Source: Alkalicoccus halolimnae (GTDB lineage Bacteria > Bacillota > Bacilli > Bacillales > Salisediminibacteriaceae). Taken from it: a stretch of 64,000 nucleotides of DNA. The notes under the pieces were generated by a model that saw nothing but the letters and a program-made list of their open reading frames with translations, did no database searches and was not told the origin of the DNA. The position numbers and the translations under genes are program-made. This document shows positions 33,595-42,334 of this stretch, one piece after another. Location of the stretch: positions 2,542,001 through 2,606,000 of the forward strand of contig NZ_CP144914.1 in the NCBI RefSeq assembly GCF_008014775.2, read 5' to 3'. The stretch's first letter is position 1; the number at the start of each line of letters is the position of its first letter.

Positions 33595-33803
33595 TAAACT
33601 GTTCCACCTTTCCCATCACTTCGATTATACATGTATCGTGTGAATTGTTCCTTTATATTTGTATGTTTCTAACTTTATTATAGTATAAAAAGAAGCCGAT
33701 GAAAATAATATATCACTATTTGCACGAATTTGTTTCGAAAGTGACTGAAAAACGTTCGTGGAAATTGACCTATATTCTTCCGCTCCCTTCCTGGCTTCCA
33801 TAG

Positions 33804-34322
33804 TCAGCTGCTTTCCTGCTTCCTACAGTGGCTGCTGCGGATGATCATCGGGCCGGTTTTATCTTTTTCTATATGCTCCAGGTAGGTATCCAGCGCTTCA
33901 GCTGTCACCTGGCGCGGGACGTACCCGAGGCGCTGACGGAGGAGATTTTCGAGGACGAAGACTTTGCGGGTAATCGCCTGGTAGCAGCTGCCGCTGAACT
34001 GCTCCTCCTCTTTCATTCCGGCTTTTTTATCTGCGGCGTTTATCTGCCGGAACGTCTGCAGAAGCTCATACATCTCCCGCCGTTCTTTGCGGGCGAGTTT
34101 TAATAAACCGAGCAGTTCAAAAGTGGACAGCTTCATAAGTTCGGGTGTCGTTTTAGACAGGTGAACGTCCAGCACGGTAGTTAAACGGCGCACAGGGAGC
34201 CGCTGATGGCCGGTCTGTACTTCGTCCTGACGCAGTGCCATGACACAGAAGGAGCACGAATAGTGCTTCCCCTGTTTATCTAAAAATGTTCCGCAGTAGG
34301 GACACGTCTTCTGCTCCTCCAT
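33804..34322 (-). CDS. Zinc-ribbon protein of unknown function
   Basis: A 172-residue protein starting at ATG 34322 after AAAGGAGAA. The start CPYCGTFLDKQGKHYSCSFC is a four-cysteine zinc ribbon. The remainder is helical and basic (FELLGLLKLARKERREMYELLQTFRQI; QAITRKVFVLENLLRQRLGYVPRQ). Proteins of this layout are common in Bacillaceae and unannotated. It stands alone. Confidence 0.7.
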   Translation of the reverse strand: MEEQKTCPYCGTFLDKQGKHYSCSFCVMALRQDEVQTGHQRLPVRRLTTVLDVHLSKTTPELMKLSTFELLGLLKLARKERREMYELLQTFRQINAADKKAGMKEEEQFSGSCYQAITRKVFVLENLLRQRLGYVPRQVTAEALDTYLEHIEKDKTGPMIIRSSHCRKQESS

Positions 34323-34625
34323 GCTGATTCTCCTTTCTGCCATCCTCACGATGTAAAAATCTCCCGCTTCTATCTACTTCAACTATAACTCTTTTCCCGA
34401 AAAGAAACAAGAACAAACGTTCGTAAAATCCGTTCGTTCACTCTAATAAATGATGTACATTTTTAAACTGCAGAATGACTTTTACGACAGCCGGCTGCTT
34501 TTCATAAGGCGTATCTTCAGGTCATACCTCCCTCCTAAGGCGAAAGGATTTTAAGCCGGCGCTGTCCCGGTGGGAGTCCCTGTCTATTAAATCAATCATC
34601 CACCTGCTTGTAACAGCGGATTCAA
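34323..34625. other. Intergenic stretch, no gene seen
   Basis: Contains AGCCGGC at 34491-34497 and 34553-34559 but no clean hairpin. No ribosome site with an open frame was found. Confidence 0.35.
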
Positions 34626-34653
34626 TTCCAAGTGTCCAAACAAATGATACACT
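34626..34653 (+). promoter_or_regulatory. Extended -10 promoter, similar to that at 7305
   Basis: TTCCAA and TACACT are 16 bases apart with TG one base before the -10. About 45 bases around it align with 7301-7345 with roughly four of five bases equal. It precedes the membrane protein gene near 34784. Confidence 0.5.
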
Positions 34654-34828
34654 TAGGATACCAAAAACACGATATAACCGAGTTACTTATCCACTAAAGG
34701 GAAACAGGTGACTGCATAAAAGGTACTGCAGACATGATCAGTATTTGTGTGGTTGTTCATGAACTTGAAGCGGGGGGATTACGATTTTAATTTTATTCGG
34801 GCTCTTATTATCTTTTATTACCGGTGTA

Positions 34829-35341
34829 TTGTTTTTGATTTTAAGTGTAAAGATCATCATTTCTTTCATTAAAAACAAACCTTTCCCTAAAAAACTGCTG
34901 GTTGCAGCGTTGTCTGGAGTGGTTCTGGTTTTTTCCGTTTATATTTATGAAACGTACTTTTTTACATTCAGCAAAATTGATAGGGAATTCTCCCATAAAG
35001 GGCCGGGACCTGAAACGTCACCCAGTGATGAATATACAGCTAATGCTTATTACGAACCGTATGGCGGCGCAGCAGGCGGTGTTAACGTGTGGGTTGAAAT
35101 TACAGACCATGAGGAGAATAATAAAATTCAGACGGTCTATTATAGTGATGCCAAAAAGGATTTTTCTATGAATTGGAAAGATGAAGACACGTTGTACATA
35201 CAAAATGCCGAACCTGATTATCCGGATTCAAATCAAAATATTGAATTAGAAATCGGCAAAGAACTATATCATGAAAAAGGCTTGGCCTGTAAAAGCCTAC
35301 TAATGAAAGACGAATATGAAACCTGCTTTCAAAATGAATAA
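34829..35341 (+). CDS. DUF5412-like membrane protein; start uncertain
   Basis: From TTG 34829 the protein has 170 residues. The same frame is open back to 34769, and a GGGGGGA ribosome site at 34772-34778 is placed for an ATT codon at 34784, which would add 15 residues and complete a first hydrophobic helix. A second helix follows (LLVAALSGVVLVFSVYIYETYF). The outer domain is acidic, with SDEYTANAYYEPYGGAAGGVNVWVEI and two cysteines near the end (ACKS, ETCF). It recalls DUF5412 proteins of unknown role. Confidence 0.6.
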   Translation: MFLILSVKIIISFIKNKPFPKKLLVAALSGVVLVFSVYIYETYFFTFSKIDREFSHKGPGPETSPSDEYTANAYYEPYGGAAGGVNVWVEITDHEENNKIQTVYYSDAKKDFSMNWKDEDTLYIQNAEPDYPDSNQNIELEIGKELYHEKGLACKSLLMKDEYETCFQNE

Positions 35342-35355
35342 CTTTTAAAGAAATC

Positions 35356-35460
35356 GCTGCCTTGAAAATAAAGTATATAAACGATGAACGTCCACCTTCG
35401 TTTCCATGGGGACACTTTCCCGGGCGGGGCGGCTTCAGCTAATTTCTTCCACCCTTCGGT
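35356..35460 (+). repeat. Interspersed repeat, A unit
   Basis: GCTGCCTTGAAAATAAAGTATATAAACGATG, TTCGTTTCCATGGGGACACTTTCC and GCTTCAGCTAATTTCTTCC: the left half of an A unit. The remaining bases to 35658 are GC-rich and may be further decayed repeat. Confidence 0.8.
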
Positions 35461-35658
35461 TTAAAATGAGGTATCGAAGCCGCAGCCGATCCGGACCACG
35501 ATTTGAAAAATCGTCAGCCTTTTCTATATAAAGCCGCGCCCCTGATTTACAGGACGACTTCGATTTTCAAGATTATTCTCAGCATATCCGGCTTTCGAGA
35601 TTTGACTGCAGGGAAATATATCGATGCCGGGTAGAGGCTGAAATTCTGAAGAGGTCTC

Positions 35659-36009
35659 TTGTGCAAGAAGCCCGCGGAAAAACCTGAAGCTTTTCTTCAC
35701 AAAACAGTTTATCTGAAAAATTACAAACATACGGAAAGAGTCCTATTTAAAGGAGAAATTCATTTAGCTTTACTGAGAAGATTATCTTTCATTTCGGCAA
35801 TATCTTTTTTTGTTCCAGCATTTCTGTATCTTTTTGGAGGGTTTGAATGGGGGCTGCTAAGAGTCGTTTCTTTACCTTTATTCATTATCTGCCTCGACTC
35901 AGGATTGAAAGACGTTTTTTATTCTAAACATAAGGTTTTAGGCATAATATATTTATTTATGTCTTTATCTTTCGGCGGCATTTTTCTCGGGTTTATAAAC
36001 GTTTCCTGA
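35659..36009 (+). CDS. Small membrane protein; start uncertain
   Basis: Up to 116 residues from TTG 35659 (GAGG upstream). The N-terminal 30 residues overlap repeat-like DNA and may not be translated. An AAAGGAGAA stretch at about 35749 lies close before an in-frame ATT/CTG region, so the true product may begin near residue 33 (IHLALLRRLSFISA). The rest has three hydrophobic segments (ISFFVPAFLYLFGG, VVSLPLFIICLDSG, VLGIIYLFMSLSFGGIFLGFI). No family is recognised. Confidence 0.5.
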   Translation: MCKKPAEKPEAFLHKTVYLKNYKHTERVLFKGEIHLALLRRLSFISAISFFVPAFLYLFGGFEWGLLRVVSLPLFIICLDSGLKDVFYSKHKVLGIIYLFMSLSFGGIFLGFINVS

Positions 36010-36113
36010 GTCTTATTCATTCCTTATGATCCAATTTTTATTCTCTGCTTAAGTTCGCTGTTGCTCATCGTTGAACACTCCGCCAGGTATAAACGTGCTT
36101 AATAGCACTAAAA

Positions 36114-36150
36114 AAGGCCCTTCATGACAATATCTGTCATGAAGGGCCTT
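36114..36150 (-). terminator. Hairpin, CATGAC-core type
   Basis: AAGGCCCTTCATGACA pairs with TGTCATGAAGGGCCTT around ATATC. The T run is on the minus strand, although the nearest gene before it is on the plus strand. Confidence 0.7.
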
Positions 36151-36274
36151 CAGGCTGTTTCCACTTTCGAAGAGCCGCTTTCCGGAGTCACCTTCTACAG
36201 CTCCAGCATTTGAACAAAAAGAAAGACTTTGCTGCGAAAACAAGCGTACGACAGGTTTCTCCTATAAAAAAAGA

Positions 36275-36460
36275 TGATTTTCTCTGCCGTATCCAGCGGA
36301 GACGCCAGTGGGTTGGGAGCGCCGTCTGAAGATCCTTTCCAATGCAGTCCGGCACTGGAAAGAGCTGAAGACAAGTCCCACGGCAGGCTTCCGCCGGTAA
36401 GCAAAGGAGAAAATTACAAGGAATAGAATAAATAGACTTCTTTCTTTACTTAATCAACAC
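36275..36460 (+). repeat. Interspersed repeat, E unit plus C unit
   Basis: Begins TCTCTGCCGTATCCAGCGGAGACGCC, has GAAGATCCTTTCC and GGAAAGAGCTGAAGACAAGTCCCACGG, and ends with about 78 bases (36380-36457) that recur inverted and nearly unchanged at 55126-55205 (GGCTTCCGCCGGTAAGC; GACTTCTTTCTTTACTTAATC). Confidence 0.82.
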
Positions 36461-36467
36461 ACTGAGC

Positions 36468-36494
36468 GCCATGACAGTGTTTGTCATGAAGGCC
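36468..36494 (-). terminator. Hairpin after the nitrilase gene, CATGAC-core type
   Basis: CCATGACA pairs with TGTCATGAAGG with imperfect outer bases. It lies about 40 bases past the nitrilase stop. There is no clear T run. Confidence 0.45.
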
Positions 36495-36532
36495 TTATTC
36501 CATGCAGGCGTCGTCCACCCGAAATGATTTAT

Positions 36533-38287
36533 TTACGCCATCATGTCGTCTTCTTCCTGAGGAGAAATCATCGGCGCATAGGAAGCGGCTTCAGCAACGA
36601 GAGGATAATAGTGATCCACCCTTCTGGAAACGATCCAGTGCTGCTGGTTATACCAGGAGCCTTCCCGGAGCGTCGTTATCGATTTGGAAGCAATGCCCTG
36701 CGCATCTGCAGAAACAGTTACGTCTCTTTCATAATAAGGATCAACGGCGTAGACAGCAGTAAATGCCGATCCGTCTTCTTTTTCCCAGGCGGCATAGGCA
36801 GTGAAAGCCTGGATATTCATAGCAAGGTTTTCCCAGACCGCTTTCAGCGTATCTTTACTATTGGTGTTTGCATGAAACCTTTCGTCAATAAGCGGCGGAT
36901 ATTCTTCGTCGGAATCGGCTTCGGCTAGAAGTGCGAGGACGTCGATCCGCTGAATGCCGTATCCCGTCGTTACTTCCGGGAAATAAGCTTCCTCTTCAAA
37001 AAGAATGCCGATCCGTCCGATTTTTTCAATCGTTGCGACCGCCGGTTTTCTTCCCGGCTCCCATTTCACTTCGTCTTCCTGCAGGTGGGTGCTTCGGTGC
37101 ACGTGGACAATTTCCCCTTTGTCATCAATCAGCCAGGCAGACAAATAAATATGCCCCTCCGCACACTCCGGAGCACTGACGACTACACTCGTCTCCAGCG
37201 CAAGGGCTAAGTGCTGATACTTCGGAAGCCATTCCACGGCAAAAGTCTGGCCGAGAAGCACGATCTCTTCATAGGACATGGCGGAAACAGGTCCCGTCGC
37301 ACTGAGCGCCGGAAGTACAGCAAGCGCAGGAATGCCCTGCTGGCGCTTATCCTGCATCAGCGAAATTTTTCCCGCCCAGAAGCAGTAGTACTCGTGAAGC
37401 GACGCTTTTTCTTTCAAATCAATGCCGGTGAAACTCTGAACCTCGACTTGTTTCGGCTCTGCTGATTTACGGAAATTCCACGGGCCGATATGGAGCATGA
37501 CATCTTTATATAATTCCGGTCTCCGCTTTAACAGACGTTCCCGGTTCGGGTTGTAATAATGCTTTGGATCGATGATGCCGTAGATAATTTCCTCTTCCCC
37601 GCCGTCCAGGGACGTGCCGGCTTCCACGAGCTTTTCACCGTAGGGGGACCAGATGGCACTTGCTCCGGCCATCTGGAACCCTTTTTCTTCATCCGCCCGG
37701 TTGGCACTGACGATATACATGCCGTTCAGCGTCGCCCATCCCTGCAGCATGGAAATCGTCTGCGCACTGGAATTGGTCGGGAACGCAAGAATGTCCGCCC
37801 CGTTTAAAGCCGGAACCCGGGAGCTTTCCATGTAGACAGCATCCATGCAGATATTAACCGCAATATTTCCGAGCTCCGTCTGAAAAACAGGAAATCCGAG
37901 ATTCCCCGGAACAGCCCAGTGGGCCTCTGCTTCCCATAAATGCGTTTTGCGGTATTTTCCAATATATCCTTCCGGCCCGATAAGCGCGGCCGCATTATAT
38001 AAAAGACCGGTTGCCTCATCGTGCTCGGGCATACCGAGGACAAGATAGACGTTCCAGTGAAGACAGAGCTTATGAAAACGATCGGTAATGGCACCCGGAA
38101 TCGTATCTGTGCTCGGGAAAATGCTTTCCCTCGTTTCATACATATATCCAGATACGGCCAGTTCAGGTGTGACGATGAATTTTGCACCAGCAGAGGCAGC
38201 CTGCGTAACCGCTTCTTCTAATCGTTGTATATTTTCAGTGAGATTTCCTAGTTGTGGGTGAAATTGAATGGCTGCTGCAAAAAACAT
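36533..38287 (-). CDS. Tandem carbon-nitrogen hydrolase (nitrilase superfamily)
   Basis: A 584-residue protein, about twice the usual nitrilase length, from ATG 38287 with AAAGGAGGT upstream. The first half has an intact triad: Glu42 (TPELAVSGY), Lys114 (GKYRKTHLW) and Cys147 (VNICMDAV). The second half repeats the fold (YEEIVLLGQTFAVEWLPKYQHLALALET; IGRIGILFEEEAYFPEVTT), but the residue expected to be Cys is Glu, so it should be inactive. The amide or nitrile substrate is unknown. It is monocistronic. Confidence 0.85.
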   Translation of the reverse strand: MFFAAAIQFHPQLGNLTENIQRLEEAVTQAASAGAKFIVTPELAVSGYMYETRESIFPSTDTIPGAITDRFHKLCLHWNVYLVLGMPEHDEATGLLYNAAALIGPEGYIGKYRKTHLWEAEAHWAVPGNLGFPVFQTELGNIAVNICMDAVYMESSRVPALNGADILAFPTNSSAQTISMLQGWATLNGMYIVSANRADEEKGFQMAGASAIWSPYGEKLVEAGTSLDGGEEEIIYGIIDPKHYYNPNRERLLKRRPELYKDVMLHIGPWNFRKSAEPKQVEVQSFTGIDLKEKASLHEYYCFWAGKISLMQDKRQQGIPALAVLPALSATGPVSAMSYEEIVLLGQTFAVEWLPKYQHLALALETSVVVSAPECAEGHIYLSAWLIDDKGEIVHVHRSTHLQEDEVKWEPGRKPAVATIEKIGRIGILFEEEAYFPEVTTGYGIQRIDVLALLAEADSDEEYPPLIDERFHANTNSKDTLKAVWENLAMNIQAFTAYAAWEKEDGSAFTAVYAVDPYYERDVTVSADAQGIASKSITTLREGSWYNQQHWIVSRRVDHYYPLVAEAASYAPMISPQEEDDMMA

Positions 38288-38403
38288 AATAGCCTGAATA
38301 CCTCCTTTAAACGTTATATTCCGTCTTGAGAACACAATATACTAATATATATTTACCATACTTTCTTATACTTGCACAATCTTTATTTTACTATGAAATG
38401 AAA

Positions 38404-38435
38404 AATATTCTGCTATTATAAAATAGCAGAATATT
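38404..38435 (-). terminator. Perfect 14-bp hairpin terminator
   Basis: AATATTCTGCTATT and AATAGCAGAATATT flank ATAA and the minus strand runs on with TTTC. It probably ends the lipoprotein gene at 38508. Confidence 0.7.
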
Positions 38436-38507
38436 TCCGTAATAGTACACTTATAACTCCCCGTTTTCCAGTCGTTTTCCCTGAAGACTGACCGCGTACA
38501 TTCTCTT

Positions 38508-39200
38508 TCATTCTTCTTCGCTCCCAGCTGCGTACCGCTCTGCGATCTCCTTCATCTCTTCTGTGCCAAAAGCCCCTGGTGTCACGGCGTTTGCTTCCAG
38601 CCAGTAGCTGACACGAAAGCTTGTTCCGTCTTCCAGTTCAAAGCGGAGCAGGATCGGATCTTCCAGCTCCACCTCTTCATAAATAGTTGGAAAGCCGACA
38701 TACTCCTGCTCAAAAAATTCTTCGAGAAAAGCGTTCTTATCCTCTTCCTCAAAGCTGCTTATAAAAGAGGCATCCTCCCTGCTGATGAGACTAACAGCAT
38801 CCACGCGTCCTTCGATGTCATAAAAATCCGCAAGTGTGCCTCCTTCCTCTTTATCACTTACCTGAAAAATATCTCCTTCTGCCATTACCCGGAAGGTGGT
38901 TTCGTATCCCTCGACGGCATAAACTTTTTCCCCTTCCTGCACATATGCCGCGTCGCCATTGCGCAGCTGGTGGTCCGAACAGGCCCGGTCCGCCATCTGG
39001 TAAGTTATTTCTCCGACTTCTTCTCCCTGTTCTGCTTCGTTAAAACTCTCCTGTTCTTCAGAAAGACGCACATATTCCACATCATTGACTTTAAGCATGT
39101 CCACCCACGAAATTTTTCCGTCCGGACAGTTATTAACTGTATCGCGCACTTCTGCGCATGCTGTTAAAAGAATCAATAACAGAATCAGTCCAAATCGCAT
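38508..39200 (-). CDS. Lipoprotein of unknown function
   Basis: A 230-residue lipoprotein starting MRFGLILLLILLTAC at ATG 39200 after GGGGA. The mature part is strongly acidic (EEQESFNEAEQGEEVGEITYQM; FEEEDKNAFLEEFFEQEYVGFP) with a likely beta-rich fold, and has two further cysteines (NCPDG, ACSD). No family is recognised. Confidence 0.65.
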   Translation of the reverse strand: MRFGLILLLILLTACAEVRDTVNNCPDGKISWVDMLKVNDVEYVRLSEEQESFNEAEQGEEVGEITYQMADRACSDHQLRNGDAAYVQEGEKVYAVEGYETTFRVMAEGDIFQVSDKEEGGTLADFYDIEGRVDAVSLISREDASFISSFEEEDKNAFLEEFFEQEYVGFPTIYEEVELEDPILLRFELEDGTSFRVSYWLEANAVTPGAFGTEEMKEIAERYAAGSEEE

Positions 39201-39220
39201 CGTCAATCCCCTTTCTATTA

Positions 39221-39323
39221 GGCTGCCTTGAAAATAAAGTAGTTAAGCGCTAAGCGTGCGCCTTCGTCTCCATAGGGACGCTTTCCGGCCCTCGGGAAAG
39301 CATCCGTCTGAACCGGAGATCTT
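39221..39323 (+). repeat. Interspersed repeat, A unit
   Basis: GGCTGCCTTGAAAATAAAGT, then GTGCGCCTTCGTCTCCATAGGGACGCTTTCCGG, ending with GAACCGGAGATCTT, a phrase also present at 8550-8570. Bases 39324-39500 hold no gene. Confidence 0.8.
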
Positions 39324-39524
39324 ATCAAACATTCGTATTTAACCTATCTCATGTGTATTAGGAAATACATTCAGCTGAAACTTAAAATCCTGAAAATATC
39401 GTTTATTATCAAGAACCGTGATTAACAAAGTGAAATTGTAAAATAAATCAATTTAGTAAGGACTTTTTATCATTTTAGTCTTATACTATTTTATAAGTAT
39501 TGTATCCATAAAGGAGGGTCTATC

Positions 39525-39851
39525 ATGGCAAATGCGCAGAGCAGAGAAAAGAAAATTTACAGAACAAAAAAGAAAATAAACCGGCTTTATAACGCTCTGG
39601 AAGAAGAAACGGAAAAAGAAATGGAAGCGTGGCAGCAGGTGAAAAAAGCGAACGCAGGCATAAAATCCGATTCGTCCGAAAAAATAATCCAAAGCAAGAA
39701 AAAGCAGATAAAAAGCGGAGATGAAACAAGACTGACCGCTGTTATAACAAAAGGAAGAATTTCAAGGAATATCATGAGAATGAAAGGCAAATTAGTCAAA
39801 TATGAAGACAGATTAAGAAAAGCATCAGAAAAAGAAAAAGTAAAAAGCTGA
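39525..39851 (+). CDS. Basic coiled-coil protein of unknown function
   Basis: A 108-residue, lysine-rich, helical protein (REKKIYRTKKKINRLYNALEEETEKEMEAWQQVKKA; NIMRMKGKLVKYEDRLRKASEKEK) likely to form coiled coils. AAAGGAGGG precedes ATG 39525, so translation is convincing. No family is recognised. High charge and lack of a signal suggest a cytosolic, perhaps nucleic-acid-associated, protein. Confidence 0.6.
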   Translation: MANAQSREKKIYRTKKKINRLYNALEEETEKEMEAWQQVKKANAGIKSDSSEKIIQSKKKQIKSGDETRLTAVITKGRISRNIMRMKGKLVKYEDRLRKASEKEKVKS

Positions 39852-39950
39852 CCAGGTAAAGAAAAGCATGGCAGCAGGAGTAAAAATTCAAAAGTTGAAA
39901 TACCTCACTAAAATAAATAAGGTAAATTTTCCCTATTATATCACCAAAAA

Positions 39951-39985
39951 AGAGCAGAGCCAAATCGATTCTTTGGCCCTGCTCT
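39951..39985 (-). terminator. Terminator of the rhodanese gene
   Basis: AGAGCAG..GCCAAA pairs with TTTGGC..CTGCTCT around a short loop, followed by TTTTTTGG on the minus strand. Confidence 0.85.
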
Positions 39986-39991
39986 TTCTGT

Positions 39992-40372
39992 TTACTGCTG
40001 ATTCCAGTTTTTCAGTTCTTCGACGGAAGAAAGCTGAACTTCTTCCCCGTCCGCTTCGCTTCCGTCCCATTCCAGCATACCGCCTTCGTAATTCACGACG
40101 TTGTCATAGCCGTGGGATTTAAGAAAAAGTGATACTTTCTGGGAGCGGTTGCCGCTTCGGCAGATGAACACATATTCCTTATCCTTATCGATACCTTCTG
40201 TCAGCTCCGGAATCGAGCGCATCGGAACGAGCGGAACACCCGGAATATGACGATTTGTATATTCCTCCGGTTCCCTGACGTCCACGACGACCTGTTTCGG
40301 GTCTTTTTTAGAGAGAATCTCTTTCAGTTCCTCTTTATCCACCTGTTTCACACCGTCGAGTTCTCGGCTCAT
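39992..40372 (-). CDS. Rhodanese-like domain protein
   Basis: A 126-residue single rhodanese domain. VVVDVREPEEYTNRHIPGVPLVPM and the active loop FICRSGNRSQK are complete, with catalytic Cys near residue 77. It can carry persulfide sulfur for transfer or detoxification. It stands alone between the peptide-binding lipoprotein and a terminator. Confidence 0.93.
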   Translation of the reverse strand: MSRELDGVKQVDKEELKEILSKKDPKQVVVDVREPEEYTNRHIPGVPLVPMRSIPELTEGIDKDKEYVFICRSGNRSQKVSLFLKSHGYDNVVNYEGGMLEWDGSEADGEEVQLSSVEELKNWNQQ

Positions 40373-40439
40373 CCTGTCATCACCTCGTAGTTATTTAATA
40401 GTTTAACTATAACGCCCCTGTTCCCTGCCTGTAAAGAAA

Positions 40440-42044
40440 TCAGCGGTTAATTTCCGTGTCTCGCAGGAAGTGAAAGCTCGACGGAACCTGCCAGAAGCCC
40501 TCTACGTCTTCGCTCACACCAGCTACAAGGTCCGGATAATACAGATACGCATACGGCGATTCTTCGACGAGAAGATTCTGCGCTTCTTCATAAAGCTGGA
40601 GGCGCTCCTCTTCATCCGATTCCTGTCGTGCCTCTGTAAGCAGTGCGTCTATTTCTTCATTATCAAGGAAAGAGCGGTTTCCTGCCGCTCCTTTATTATT
40701 AGAATGAAAAACCGGATACAAACCGTAATCAGCGTCCAGTGTCACCGTGCCCCAGCTTCCAAGAAACATTTCACTGTTTCCTTCTCCTGCCATTTCCAGA
40801 TACGTGCCCTGTTCGTAGGATTCAATCGAAACCTCTATACCAATCTGGGAGAGCTGCGCCTGAATCAACTGAGCGGCGTCCTCATTTTCCCGGTCGTCGT
40901 TGGTAAGCAGCGTTGTTTCAAAGCCGTCTTCATATCCTGCTTCTGAAAGCAGCTGCTCTGCTTCTTCAAGATCCTGTTCCACCGTTGCTGCGTCTTCGGA
41001 ATAACCAAACACTTCCGGAGCGATCGGATAGTCGGCCTCTCTTCCGGTCCCGGCAAGTACTCCTTCGATAATATCCTCTTTATTAACTGCCATATGCACA
41101 GCGCGGCGCACGTCGGCATCGTCAAACGGAGATGCTTCCGTGTTAAAGCCTAAGTAAGCCATTCGTGCACTTTCCGACTGCTGAACACCGACGCCGTCCG
41201 CTTCTTCAAGACGGTCCATGTCACTTGGGTTAATAGGATAGGCAATATCGAGTGATCCGGTTTCCAGTTCCCCGATTCGTGTCAGCCCTTCCGGAATAAC
41301 GCGGAACGATATCCCTTCCACTTTTGCCTGTTCTTCGTCCCAGTATTCTTCATTTTTTGCGAGCCTTACGTAGTTTCCTGGTTCATACTCTTCATATTGA
41401 AAATAACCGGTGCCCGCCGGCCCGTCCTGAGCAGCCTCAAACGGATCCTCTCCGTTTTCAAGGTTTTCGTAAGAAGCATCGATAATCGCCGGACTCACAA
41501 TGCTGCCGCCGGGATGAGCGAGGTGCGAAGGAAGCGGCGCGAATGGATACTCTGTTGTAATATGAAGCGTGCTGTCGTCCACTACGGTGATATCCTCAAT
41601 CATGTCAAAAATAAAAGCCACCGGGGAACCCATGTCCGGGTCGAGTATCCGCTCAAAATTCCGCTGAATGACTTCCGGCGTCAATTCTTCCCCATCGTGA
41701 AACGTGACTCCTTCTCTTACTGTTACTTCCCACACGTCATCTTCAATCTGTTCGAGGTCTTCGGCAAGACCCTGCTCGATTTCCAAATCCTCATTGAAAT
41801 AAACGAGCCTGTCATAAATCGTCGAGTTAATCGAGTTGGAAACATTCTCATTTGCTCCGTGCGGGTCAAGAGAAACCGGATCAGAGGCGATACCAAACTG
41901 CAGGTATTCTTCTCCCCCTACCATTTCCTGTTCTTCTGCATTCTCGGGTGACCCTTCTTCCTCACTCGTATTGTTGTTCTCCGGTTCTGCAGCGCACGCG
42001 GTAAAAAATAACCCGCAGGCTGCTAATCCTAATGCTTTTTTCAA
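40440..42044 (-). CDS. ABC transporter substrate-binding lipoprotein, peptide/nickel type
   Basis: A 534-residue lipoprotein (lipobox FFTAC, Cys17) of the SBP_bac_5 family: ASDPVSLDPHGANENVSNSINSTIYDRLVYF, VTVREGVTFHDGEELTPEVIQRNFERIL and MAYLGFNTEASPFDDADVRRAVHMAVNKEDI. These bind oligopeptides, glutathione or metals for import. No permease or ATPase gene adjoins it, so it must use a transporter encoded elsewhere. Confidence 0.92.
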   Translation of the reverse strand: MKKALGLAACGLFFTACAAEPENNNTSEEEGSPENAEEQEMVGGEEYLQFGIASDPVSLDPHGANENVSNSINSTIYDRLVYFNEDLEIEQGLAEDLEQIEDDVWEVTVREGVTFHDGEELTPEVIQRNFERILDPDMGSPVAFIFDMIEDITVVDDSTLHITTEYPFAPLPSHLAHPGGSIVSPAIIDASYENLENGEDPFEAAQDGPAGTGYFQYEEYEPGNYVRLAKNEEYWDEEQAKVEGISFRVIPEGLTRIGELETGSLDIAYPINPSDMDRLEEADGVGVQQSESARMAYLGFNTEASPFDDADVRRAVHMAVNKEDIIEGVLAGTGREADYPIAPEVFGYSEDAATVEQDLEEAEQLLSEAGYEDGFETTLLTNDDRENEDAAQLIQAQLSQIGIEVSIESYEQGTYLEMAGEGNSEMFLGSWGTVTLDADYGLYPVFHSNNKGAAGNRSFLDNEEIDALLTEARQESDEEERLQLYEEAQNLLVEESPYAYLYYPDLVAGVSEDVEGFWQVPSSFHFLRDTEINR

Positions 42045-42156
42045 TTAAATCCATCCTTTCGTTTATAAAACCGAGTTAACTTATCTGTTTTATGTATATG
42101 TATTATTATAGAAAGCAGGACATCCTCTGTCAATAAAGGAAACTCAGGTAAACAAA

Positions 42157-42189
42157 AAAAGACTGAACAGACGTACTGCCCAGTCTTTT
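42157..42189 (-). terminator. Hairpin terminator
   Basis: AAAAGACTG pairs with CAGTCTTTT; T-rich runs lie on both sides. No gene directly upstream on the minus strand is evident until 43016. Confidence 0.55.
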
Positions 42190-42334
42190 CAAAACGCTGC
42201 GAAGAGCTGTTTCCTGATTTGTACAAACTTTCTTCTGCTGACCAGAGGTAGTTTCTCCGTTATTCACTGCACAGTACAAGGGACTACCTTCAAAAGAAGA
42301 ACCGATTAAAAAGCTATCATACTCTTTTAAGAAT

